Shown one piece after another: positions 1 to 7,175 of a stretch of 47,065 nucleotides of DNA. This DNA comes from Terriglobia bacterium (GTDB lineage: Bacteria; Acidobacteriota; Terriglobia; Bryobacterales; Bryobacteraceae). Numbering within the stretch: position 1 is the stretch's first letter; the number at the start of each line of letters is the position of its first letter. The stretch lies in assembly GCA_021324185.1 (NCBI GenBank), contig JAJPJN010000039.1, positions 1 through 47,065 on the forward strand, in the 5' to 3' direction. A model generated the notes under the pieces. That model was given only the letters and a program-made list of their open reading frames with translations. It was not told the DNA's origin and ran no database searches. The translations under genes were made by a program, and so were the position numbers.

Positions 1-219
1 AAGGCCGAAAATGGCTTTGTTTCGCAACAGCATGCCGAAGCCGCCGAAAAGCGCCGCGAAAAACGCTCGCAACAGCAGGATGAACTGCACCAGGTGCGTC
101 ACGCCACCGCCCAAATCAACTTCCAGATGAAGGAACAGCGCTATTTGAAGGCGACAGCGGCTTCCGGAGCATCCAAAACCGCGAACACAGGCGGCGAAAT
201 CCACCAAATCGCCGCCTGA
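1..219 (+). CDS. 3' end of an unknown, charged coiled-coil-like protein (partial)
   Basis: Frame 1 is open from the window edge to a TGA at 217-219, giving the last 72 residues of a protein. The visible part is very hydrophilic: it is rich in Glu, Lys, Arg and Gln (AEKRREKRSQQQDELHQ) over about the first 50 residues, which suggests a helical or coiled-coil segment. A low-complexity Ala/Ser/Thr/Gly tail ends in IHQIAA. No catalytic motif, membrane segment or recognisable domain is present in this fragment. The family cannot be named because the N-terminal part lies outside the window. The open frame and codon pattern are compatible with a real gene, but the function is unknown. Confidence 0.5.
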   Translation, partial: KAENGFVSQQHAEAAEKRREKRSQQQDELHQVRHATAQINFQMKEQRYLKATAASGASKTANTGGEIHQIAA

Positions 220-291
220 AATCGCTCCAACTCACCTCGCTTTGCCCCGCTCGCACCCATCGTGCGCATGCTCCCTACTTCCTGCTTCCGG

Positions 292-567
292 CTACCCCAT
301 TACCTCGGTCCGGCCGGGCGCGGCCGCAATGTGGTTCCAACGGGCTTTGTATTCGGCTACCGCAGCGGACGCAAAGGCCCGCAGCGCGGCCTCAAAGCCC
401 ACAATCGCGGCGTTCAAGCCACAGGCCAAGGCGACCAGCGCGGACGCCAGAAAATCGGCCAGGTATTTCAGCGCCGACATATGTGGATCGTTGCGCGAGC
501 GCAAGGAGGCCAAGGTGCAAAAGCCGGCGAAGGCTACGAAAACGACTGAGAGTGTTGTGGCGTTCAT
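292..567 (-). CDS. small hypothetical membrane protein
   Basis: This 91-residue reading frame starts at the ATG at 565-567. A good ribosome binding site (AAAGGAAAA) sits 4 bases upstream on the minus strand, so this start is preferred over the one further upstream at 633. The protein begins MNATTLSVVFVAFAGF, a hydrophobic N-terminal helix, and has a second hydrophobic stretch (FLASALVALACGLNAA) near residues 40-60. It therefore looks like a small inner-membrane protein with two helices. No family is recognised. If this gene is not real, 220-743 would be a 524-base gene-free stretch. The rest of that stretch (220-291 and 568-743) shows only a 12-base palindrome at 640-651 and no clear promoter. 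Confidence 0.5.
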   Translation of the reverse strand: MNATTLSVVFVAFAGFCTLASLRSRNDPHMSALKYLADFLASALVALACGLNAAIVGFEAALRAFASAAVAEYKARWNHIAAAPGRTEVMG

Positions 568-743
568 GCGGTTTTCCTTTCGAATGGTTTCCAGAACTGA
601 CACCTCCAGCATGGAGCGCACAGCCTTCCGCATTCAATCGCCCCGCGGGGCTTAAGTGGACCAGTTGAACTATCCCTAACCGGATACTCAGCGGGGCTGC
701 TAGTGGCCGATCTCTCTTTGCCCCCTGAATTACCTTTAAAATA

Positions 744-2678
744 ATGAGCAGCCTCACCGTCACTCTGCCCGATGGCAGCAAGCAGTCCGTGCCCGAAGGC
801 ACGCGTCCCATTGACGTCGCCAAGTCGATCAGCCCGCGCCTCGCCGCCGATGCAATCGTCGCTCGCGTCAATGGAGAATTGTTCGATCTCACTCGCCCGC
901 TCGAAACCGATTCGCAGTTGGAAATTCTTACCACGAAAAGTCCCGACGCCCTGCAGGTCTACCGCCACTCGACTGCCCATTTACTCGCCGCCGCCGTCCT
1001 CGAGCTTTATCCCGAAACCCAGCTCGGCATCGGCCCTCCGACAGAGACCGGCTTCTATTACGATTTTCAGCGCGAGACGAAATTCACGCCGGAAGATCTC
1101 GAAAAAATCGAAGCCCGCATGCATGAGCTGCAGGCCAAAAACCTGCCCTTCGAGCGCAAGCTGACGGAGAAAGCCGCCGGTCTCGAAAAATACAAGAACG
1201 ACTGGATGAAGCGCGAGCTGATTCAGGAGCGCGCCGGCGACGTATTTACCGAATACACCCTCGGCCCGAACTTCATCGATTTTTGCCGCGGCCCGCACGT
1301 CCCTTCTACCGAAAAACTGAAGGCCTTCAAGCTGCTGTCCATCGCGGGCGCTTATTGGAAAGGCAATGAAAAGAATCCGCAGCTTCAGCGCATCTATGGC
1401 ACTGCCTTCTTCACCCCAAAAGAGCTGCAGGATTATCTCAATCGACTCGAAGAAGCAAAGAAGCGCGACCACCGCAAGATCGGCAAGGAGCTTGAGCTGT
1501 TCGCCGTCAACGAGCTGGTCGGCGCCGGCCTGCCGCTCTGGCTCCCCAAAGGCGCAACCGTACGGCGCGTGCTCGAAGAATACATTCTCGAAAAAGAACG
1601 CCAGTCCGGTTACCAGCACGTCTATACGCCCGATCTGGCGAAGGTCGATCTATACAAAACGTCCGGCCATTGGGAGCACTATCACGAAGACATGTTCCCG
1701 CCCATGGATCTCGAAACCGAGCAGATGGTGCTGCGGCCGATGAACTGCCCGCATCACATCCTGATCTACAAATCCAAAATGCGCAGTTATCGTGATCTGC
1801 CGGTCCGTATCGCCGAGCTCGGCACCATGTACCGCTATGAGCGCTCAGGCGTGCTCAGCGGTCTCAGCCGCGTGCGCTGCATGACCCTCAACGATGCTCA
1901 CATCTTCTGCACGCCGGATCAGATCAAAGATGAATTCACCAAAGTAATGCAGTTGGTCGAGCTGGCCTATAAAGATCTCGGCATCAAGCAATACACTTAC
2001 CGTCTTTCGCTGCGCGACAAGGCCAACACCGCGAAATACGTCGCCAACGACGAGATGTGGACGCTCGCCGAACGCGTGCTGCGCGAGGCGATGGATTCAC
2101 TCCAGCTTCCCTATGTCGAAGCTCCCGGCGAAGCCGCCTTTTATGGCCCCAAACTCGATATTCAATTGGCGGACGTGATGGGTCATGAAGAAACTTACTC
2201 GACCATCCAGATCGATTTTCATCTTCCCAATCAGTTCGATCTTGGCTACATCGCGCCAGACGGCCGCGAGCACCGCCCCGTCATGATTCATCGCGCCATC
2301 GTCAGCACGATGGAACGCATGATCTCGTATTTGATCGAGCTTTACGCAGGCGCTTTCCCGGTCTGGCTCGCGCCCGTGCAGGCAATTGTTCTACCGATTG
2401 CTGACCGGCAGAACGAGTATGCGCGGCAGGTACTCGAAAAGCTTCTAGCCGCCGGCTTGCGCGCGGAACTCGATGAGCGCAGCGACAAAATAAATTTCAA
2501 GATTCGTGAAGCGCAACTTCAGAAAATACCGTATATGCTTGTTGTGGGGGATCGCGAAGCCCAGGCCGGACAGGTTGCTGTTCGTAACCGAAAGCATGGC
2601 GATCGGGGAGCTGTTACGGTGGACGACTTCGTTTCTCACCTGGCGCAGCTCAATTCAACGCGAAGCCTAGAAGAATAA
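744..2678 (+). CDS. thrS: threonyl-tRNA synthetase
   Basis: This enzyme attaches threonine to tRNA-Thr in the cytoplasm. The 644-residue length is normal for the bacterial enzyme. The N-terminal TGS domain covers about residues 1-62. The editing domain keeps both metal/hydrolysis motifs, HxxxH (H75 and H79, in HSTAHLL) and CxxxH (in FCRGPHV). The class II catalytic core follows from about residue 245, with the zinc cysteine in MNCPHH, motif 2 (MYRYERSG), the zinc histidine in NDAHIFC and the last zinc ligand in VMIHRAI. The anticodon-binding domain (about 545-635) begins with PVWLAPVQAIVLP. The ATG at 744 gives a complete TGS domain but has no clear Shine-Dalgarno sequence. The next gene starts 2 bases after its stop. 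Confidence 0.97.
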   Translation: MSSLTVTLPDGSKQSVPEGTRPIDVAKSISPRLAADAIVARVNGELFDLTRPLETDSQLEILTTKSPDALQVYRHSTAHLLAAAVLELYPETQLGIGPPTETGFYYDFQRETKFTPEDLEKIEARMHELQAKNLPFERKLTEKAAGLEKYKNDWMKRELIQERAGDVFTEYTLGPNFIDFCRGPHVPSTEKLKAFKLLSIAGAYWKGNEKNPQLQRIYGTAFFTPKELQDYLNRLEEAKKRDHRKIGKELELFAVNELVGAGLPLWLPKGATVRRVLEEYILEKERQSGYQHVYTPDLAKVDLYKTSGHWEHYHEDMFPPMDLETEQMVLRPMNCPHHILIYKSKMRSYRDLPVRIAELGTMYRYERSGVLSGLSRVRCMTLNDAHIFCTPDQIKDEFTKVMQLVELAYKDLGIKQYTYRLSLRDKANTAKYVANDEMWTLAERVLREAMDSLQLPYVEAPGEAAFYGPKLDIQLADVMGHEETYSTIQIDFHLPNQFDLGYIAPDGREHRPVMIHRAIVSTMERMISYLIELYAGAFPVWLAPVQAIVLPIADRQNEYARQVLEKLLAAGLRAELDERSDKINFKIREAQLQKIPYMLVVGDREAQAGQVAVRNRKHGDRGAVTVDDFVSHLAQLNSTRSLEE

Positions 2679-2679
2679 C

Positions 2680-3897
2680 TTGTTGTTAGCCGAGCTTATA
2701 TTGCTGGGCTGCTGGATTTATTGCGTGCTCGCAATTGCGGGCGCCGTGATGCATCTCCGCAGCCGGCGAGTGACTGTTGTTACAAAACAGGAAATCCCTG
2801 TTAGTATCCTGAAGCCGCTGGCCGGCAAAGATGAGGGACTCGAAGATAACCTGCGCAGCTTTTTTGAGCAGGATTACAGCGACTACGAGTTACTCTTCGC
2901 CGTGCGTCATGAGCACGACGCCGCAGTTCCGGTGGTCGAGCGCCTGATCAAGCAATACCCGCGCGTGCAGGCGAAGCTGATTTTTACCGGCGAGCCGCCC
3001 TATCCGCACGCCAAGGTATTTAGCCTTCAGACCATGTTGGATGAATCGCGCCATGAGCTGGTCGTGATGAGCGATAGTGATGTGCGTGTCGGACGCGATT
3101 TCTGCCGGGAAATGGCGGCCGAGTTTCGCGACCGGACGTTGGGTCTGGTCACTTGCCCGTACCGCGCCGTTGCCGGAAAAGCCATCTGGTCGCGGCTCGA
3201 AGCGGCCGGCATGAATACGGATTTTCATGCCGGAGTGTTCACAGCCGTCATGATGGAAGGCGCCAAATTTGCTTTAGGGCCGACGATTGTCGCGCGCCGC
3301 CAGGTGCTGCTCAAATTGGGCGGCCTGGAGCGCGTCAAGGATTACCTGAGTTCGGAAGACTTCATGCTCGGCCGCATCGCTGCGGAAGCGGGCTTCGTCG
3401 TGCGCCTGTCGTCCTATGTGGTTGATCACCGCATCGGCAGCGAAGGCATCCGAAGCAACTTTTCGCATCGCCTGCGCTGGGCGCGCACCACGCGCCGCTC
3501 CCGGCCCCTGGGCTATGCCGGGCAGTTCTTCACGCACCCGCTGCCGGTCACTACCTTGATATGCCTGTTAGCGCCGCAGTGCTGGCATCTGTTTGTCATG
3601 AGCGTGGCTCTGCGGGCGGTTACTGCCTGGACGGTGTCTGAGAAAACTTTGCGTGCAGCCGTGCCTTGGCTGCTATTGCCACTGCAGGATTTCATCGGCT
3701 TTGGCTTTTGGATCGCCGGATTTTTTGGCAATTCGATCTACTGGCGCGGGCAGCGCTATCTACTGAATCGCGATGGCACTGTGCACACGCAACCTGTTCT
3801 AGGGAGCGGCTCGGCCCTTTCGCCGCTCTTCCGCTGGATTCTGGTCTTCCTTCGCACCGGCTGGAGCGGTTTCCGGAGGGCGTTCATCGTTGATTGA
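2680..3897 (+). CDS. GT21-type glycosyltransferase (ceramide glucosyltransferase/HpnI-like)
   Basis: This is a membrane-bound family 2/21 glycosyltransferase of 405 residues. An N-terminal membrane helix (LLAELILLGCWIYCVLAIAG) is followed by a GT-A catalytic domain with the GT21 set of motifs: VSILKPLAGKDEGLEDNL, the nucleotide/metal aspartates SDSD (about residues 131-134), SSEDFMLG (about 224) and a (Q/R)xxRW-type motif RLRWARTTRRSR (about 264). Two or three hydrophobic segments close the protein. Relatives include ceramide glucosyltransferase and the hopanoid enzyme HpnI, so a lipid acceptor is likely, but no hopanoid genes are in view. The start is a TTG two bases after the thrS stop, which implies translational coupling. 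The exact acceptor is unknown. Confidence 0.85.
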   Translation: MLLAELILLGCWIYCVLAIAGAVMHLRSRRVTVVTKQEIPVSILKPLAGKDEGLEDNLRSFFEQDYSDYELLFAVRHEHDAAVPVVERLIKQYPRVQAKLIFTGEPPYPHAKVFSLQTMLDESRHELVVMSDSDVRVGRDFCREMAAEFRDRTLGLVTCPYRAVAGKAIWSRLEAAGMNTDFHAGVFTAVMMEGAKFALGPTIVARRQVLLKLGGLERVKDYLSSEDFMLGRIAAEAGFVVRLSSYVVDHRIGSEGIRSNFSHRLRWARTTRRSRPLGYAGQFFTHPLPVTTLICLLAPQCWHLFVMSVALRAVTAWTVSEKTLRAAVPWLLLPLQDFIGFGFWIAGFFGNSIYWRGQRYLLNRDGTVHTQPVLGSGSALSPLFRWILVFLRTGWSGFRRAFIVD

Positions 3898-4089
3898 AAA
3901 GAAGCCTTCTAAGGTAGCGTGCGAATCCGCGGCTTCCTGAAGACTGCGAGCCGCCTGCTCTGCTTCCCCCGGAGCGGGGACCAGATTTTCCGGTTTGTCG
4001 TGTTCTGATTCCTCTGGCATGCACACGTTCGACTGAGGCAGCCTCGCATCCGTTTCGCTCCGCCGCCCTATGTCATTCTTTGTAAAAGA

Positions 4090-5910
4090 ATGCGCCGCTC
4101 CCGGGTCGCCTGCTGTTTCCTCGGAACCACCGTGGCCCTGTTGCTGGCTGGCTGGCTGCTGGCATCGGCAGCCGGGCAGGAACAAGGTGGCATGTCTACC
4201 GCCGGCGCGCACGCCGCCGTTTTGGATTCGCAAAATCGCCCCATCACTGCCGGCGGCTTTGTGGATAGCGGGCCTGTCATTTTCGAGGATGTCGCGCAGA
4301 AGAGCGGGCTCGCCGTCTGGCGTCACGTGATGGGAACGCCGGAAAAGACATACATTCTGGAAACTGTCGGCTCCGGCGTTGGTCTGATCGATTACGACAA
4401 TGACGGCTGGCTCGATATCTACTTTGTGAACGGCTCCACTTACGACGCCTTGCGCGGTAAGGCAACACCGCCCCACGCTGCCTTGTTTCACAACAATCAC
4501 GATGGGACGTTCACTGATGTCGCCGAAAAGGCCGGAGTTACTAATGACCGATGGGGCTTTGGGGTCGCGGTGGGCGATTACGACAACGATGGCTGGCCGG
4601 ACCTGTATGTCAGCAATTATGGAAAGAACCGTCTCTATCACAACAACCACGATGGGACCTTTACCGATGTGGCAGAAAAGGCCGGTGTCACGCTTGGCAA
4701 CTGGTCGACGGGCGCCACTTTCGGCGACTACGACGGAGATGGCCGGCTCGATCTGTTTGTGCCCGGCTACGTGCATTACGATATCGATCATCCCCCCGCG
4801 CCGGATTCTCCTGTCGTTCGATTCACGTATTGCCAGTTCCGCGGAATGAACGTGATGTGCGGGCCGCGCGGCCTGAAGGGGGAGCCGGACCACCTGTTTC
4901 ATAACAACGGCGATGGCACTTTTACAGATGTCAGTGCGAGACTTGGCGTCGACGATAAAGCCGGCTATTACGGCCTGACGGCGGTATTCGCCGACATCAA
5001 TAACGACGGCAAACCGGATCTGCTCGTCGCCAATGATTCGAAGCCGAATTATTTGTACCTGAATAAGGGGAATGGGACGTTTGAAGATGCCAGCTATGCC
5101 TCCGGCTACGCCTTTAATCAGGATGGCCGCGAAACGGCCTCTATGGGCATTGCTCTCGGCGACTACCGAAACAATGGCTTGCTCGATGCCTACAATACGG
5201 TCTTTTCTGATGATTACAATCCGCTCTATCAGAACGAAGGCGACGGCAGCTTCACGGATGTGAGTTACAAGCTCGGTATCGCCGAAATCACGATACCGTT
5301 TCTTGGCTGGGGTACAGGATTCCTCGACTATGACAACGATGGTTGGAAAGACCTGTTTATCGCCAACGGCCACGTCTACCCGGCCGTCGATCACACAAAC
5401 TGGGGCACCACATTTGCCCAGCGCTGTCTGCTGTTTCACAACTTGAATGGCAGGAAATTTGAGGTGGTCCCCGCAGTTAAAAATACGGGATTGGCAGAAT
5501 TACTGGTCGCCCGTGGCGCTGCCTTCGGCGATTTATTTAACGACGGCCGCATCGATGTAGTCATCAACCAGCTCGATAGGACACCTGCGTTGCTTCGGAA
5601 CGTGGCATCCACGAACGGCGCGCACTGGCTGGCGCTCAAACTGATCGGGGGACCCAAAAGTCCTCGTGATGCGGTCGGGGCCACTGTCTATGTGACGGCC
5701 GGGGGCATGCGACAGCGCGGGGATGTGCTGAGCGGCGGCAGCTACGCATCCTCCAATGATCAGCGAGTACACTTCGGGCTAGGGAGCTGTGCCGCCGTGG
5801 ACCAGGTAGAAGTTCGTTGGCCGAGCGGGCACGTGGATAAATTCCGGCTGCCTGCCGTTGATCGCTTCTACACTGTGGAAGAAGGGCAATCCCCTCGCGC
5901 CCTGCGTTAG
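4090..5910 (+). CDS. secreted FG-GAP/VCBS repeat protein with ASPIC/UnbV domain (CRTAC1-like)
   Basis: This 606-residue exported protein starts with a signal peptide (MRRSRVACCFLGTTVALLL, cleavage near ASAAG). At least six calcium-binding FG-GAP/VCBS-type loops follow, such as DYDNDGWLDIYFV, DYDNDGWPDLYVS, DYDGDGRLDLFVP, DINNDGKPDLLVA and DYDNDGWKDLFIA, which predict a beta-propeller. The C-terminus carries an ASPIC/UnbV domain with GDVLSGGSYASSNDQRVHFG and VEVRWPSG. Family members are extracellular or surface proteins without an assigned enzyme activity. One propeller unit (YRNNGLLDAY) has lost the DxDxDG pattern. It precedes the TPR-Oar operon by about 120 bases, and a paralogue lies at 10795-12474. 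A long opposite-strand frame here is only the mirror of the Asp-rich repeats. Confidence 0.9.
   Translation: MRRSRVACCFLGTTVALLLAGWLLASAAGQEQGGMSTAGAHAAVLDSQNRPITAGGFVDSGPVIFEDVAQKSGLAVWRHVMGTPEKTYILETVGSGVGLIDYDNDGWLDIYFVNGSTYDALRGKATPPHAALFHNNHDGTFTDVAEKAGVTNDRWGFGVAVGDYDNDGWPDLYVSNYGKNRLYHNNHDGTFTDVAEKAGVTLGNWSTGATFGDYDGDGRLDLFVPGYVHYDIDHPPAPDSPVVRFTYCQFRGMNVMCGPRGLKGEPDHLFHNNGDGTFTDVSARLGVDDKAGYYGLTAVFADINNDGKPDLLVANDSKPNYLYLNKGNGTFEDASYASGYAFNQDGRETASMGIALGDYRNNGLLDAYNTVFSDDYNPLYQNEGDGSFTDVSYKLGIAEITIPFLGWGTGFLDYDNDGWKDLFIANGHVYPAVDHTNWGTTFAQRCLLFHNLNGRKFEVVPAVKNTGLAELLVARGAAFGDLFNDGRIDVVINQLDRTPALLRNVASTNGAHWLALKLIGGPKSPRDAVGATVYVTAGGMRQRGDVLSGGSYASSNDQRVHFGLGSCAAVDQVEVRWPSGHVDKFRLPAVDRFYTVEEGQSPRALR
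4489..4541 (+). repeat. first copy of an internal 53-base direct repeat in the CRTAC1-like gene
   Basis: This segment begins CACAACAATCACGATGGGAC and recurs with a few mostly silent changes at 4639-4691, exactly 150 bases (50 codons) downstream. The encoded units HNNHDGTFTDVAEKAGVT are identical in the two copies. The pair marks a duplicated propeller unit that is recent or has been kept uniform by gene conversion. Confidence 0.75.
4639..4691 (+). repeat. second copy of the internal 53-base direct repeat
   Basis: This copy begins CACAACAACCACGATGGGAC. It encodes the same HNNHDGTFTDVAEKAGVT unit as 4489-4541 and lies one 50-codon repeat period downstream. Most base differences between the copies fall at third codon positions. 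Confidence 0.75.
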
Positions 5911-5971
5911 ACAGCGCGGGCGCGGCGTGCGTTTCACTTAGCGTGAATCTCTGCCGCTTGCTTGATTTCTA

Positions 5972-6000
5972 TTGACTGTAATCGGGAGTAGAGGCAGAAT
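5972..6000 (+). promoter_or_regulatory. predicted sigma-70 promoter of the TPR-Oar operon
   Basis: A -35 box TTGACT (5972-5977) is separated by exactly 17 bases from a -10 box CAGAAT (5995-6000). Transcription would start near 6007, about 26 bases before the ATG at 6033. The match and spacing are good for a housekeeping promoter. It lies in the only sizeable gap upstream of the TPR gene, so it probably drives both the TPR and the Oar receptor genes. Confidence 0.6.
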
Positions 6001-6015
6001 ACATCCAGCGCTGTT

Positions 6016-6029
6016 TGCAAGCGCTTACA
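6016..6029 (+). promoter_or_regulatory. LacI/GalR-family-type operator
   Basis: The 14-base element TGCAAGCGCTTACA is almost perfectly palindromic around a central CG. It fits the TGNAANCGNTNNCA pattern bound by LacI/GalR/CcpA-type regulators. It lies just downstream of the predicted transcription start and 3 bases before the TPR start codon, a position suited to repression. No LacI-type regulator gene is in the window, so it would have to act from elsewhere. Two AGCGCT palindromes (6007-6012 and 6020-6025) overlap the site. Confidence 0.55.
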
Positions 6030-6032
6030 GCT

Positions 6033-7175
6033 ATGCGTGTGTGGATTGCGTGCCTCCTGTTCCCCGCATGCTTGATTGCACAAAGTGAATCGTTTGAGAC
6101 GCTGTTTCAACACGGCGCCGAGGCGATGCGCAGCGGTCAACTGGAAATCGCTGTCGCTGATTTTCAAAAGTGCATTACCGCGGAGCCGAACTTTCCGCAA
6201 ACATATCTGAACTTAGGGCTCATCCGTTTTCAGCAGCGCCGGTTCGATGAAGCGGCGGCGCTGTTTACTAAAGCCCTGCGGTTGAAACCGGGCCTGCGCG
6301 GCGCCGATCTGTTCCTCGGGATCGCCGAATACCATCTGGATAACTATCAGCAGGCGATCCCGGCATTAAAAAAAGCAGTTGAGCTCGAGCCGTCGAATGC
6401 CGACGCGCTCATGTGGCTGGGTATGTCGGAACTGGCAGCAAACGACGCTGCCGCGGCCGCAACCGATCTGGGAAAAGCGGCGAAACTCAAGCCCAAAGAC
6501 GTAGACGTTCTCTATCATCTGGGCCGCGCCTACATGCAGCTTTCCAAGGACACCTATGAGCGCATGTATCAGACAGATCCCAAATCGTGGCGGGTGCACG
6601 AAGTTTTAGCTGAGTCTTTTAAAGAGGCAGACCGGCTGGATGACGCCATTAAGGAGTGCCAGATCGCATTGAACATGAAGCCGGATGAGCCCGGTCTGCA
6701 CCAGATGCTGGGCGAGATCTATTGGAAACAGAACAATCTCGAGAACGCGGAGACGGAGTTTCAAAAGGAGTTGAAGATCGATCCGGAAAACTTCAGCGCG
6801 ATGTACAAGCTGGGGACAATCGAGATCGAACGTTCCAAGCCGGAGATTGCGGCTAACCTGCTCAAACAGGTTCTACGCGAGCATCCGGAGTCGCGTGAAG
6901 CCCGCTATCAGTTGGGACGCGCGGAAGCGCAGTTGGGGCAGACCAATGCCGCCATTGCGGATTTTTTGGAAGTGACGAAGGGTTCAGGCCCCATCGCGCC
7001 CGGAACCCTTCAACAGTGCTATTACCAGCTTTCTCAACTCTACCGGCGCGAACAGCGTCTGGAGGAAGCTCGCATGGCGCTGAATACGTTCGCACGGTTG
7101 AAGCAGCAGGCCGATGCCGAACAGGAACGCAAATTGGAAGATAAGTTAAAACGGTCCACGGAGCCGCAACAATGA
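6033..7175 (+). CDS. exported TPR-repeat protein
   Basis: This 380-residue protein has a short signal peptide (MRVWIACLLFPACLIAQS) followed by about nine consecutive 34-residue tetratricopeptide repeats. Examples are TYLNLGLIRFQQRRFDEAA, ALMWLGMSELAANDAAAA and LHQMLGEIYWKQNNLENAE. The C-terminal end is charged and Lys/Glu-rich. TPR arrays bind other proteins, so a periplasmic scaffold or adaptor role is inferred. The ATG at 6033 is chosen over a TTG at 6015 because it gives a clean signal peptide and because the operator ends just before it; no strong ribosome site is visible for either. Its stop overlaps the start of the Oar receptor gene by four bases (ATGA), so the two proteins are probably made together. 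Confidence 0.88.
   Translation: MRVWIACLLFPACLIAQSESFETLFQHGAEAMRSGQLEIAVADFQKCITAEPNFPQTYLNLGLIRFQQRRFDEAAALFTKALRLKPGLRGADLFLGIAEYHLDNYQQAIPALKKAVELEPSNADALMWLGMSELAANDAAAAATDLGKAAKLKPKDVDVLYHLGRAYMQLSKDTYERMYQTDPKSWRVHEVLAESFKEADRLDDAIKECQIALNMKPDEPGLHQMLGEIYWKQNNLENAETEFQKELKIDPENFSAMYKLGTIEIERSKPEIAANLLKQVLREHPESREARYQLGRAEAQLGQTNAAIADFLEVTKGSGPIAPGTLQQCYYQLSQLYRREQRLEEARMALNTFARLKQQADAEQERKLEDKLKRSTEPQQ

Noticed and set aside
640-651. 12-base palindrome GCCCCGCGGGGC upstream of thrS
   Set aside because: It has no loop and no T-run, so it is not a terminator, and high-GC palindromes of this length are expected by chance. No regulator can be assigned.
737-742. TAAAAT resembling a -10 box directly before the thrS ATG
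   Set aside because: A start from it would fall inside the coding sequence, and there is no -35 box at proper spacing.
3898-4089. Short CCCCG/CGGGG stem in the gap between the glycosyltransferase and CRTAC1 genes
   Set aside because: It is a 5-base stem with a 3-base loop and no T-run. The 192-base gap shows nothing else that I can support.
3799-5439. Long 546-codon open frame on the minus strand
   Set aside because: It mirrors the Asp/Asn-rich FG-GAP repeats of the real plus-strand gene, and its protein is a run of Val/Ile-rich repeats without a signal peptide or known domain. The plus-strand gene has a signal peptide and family motifs.
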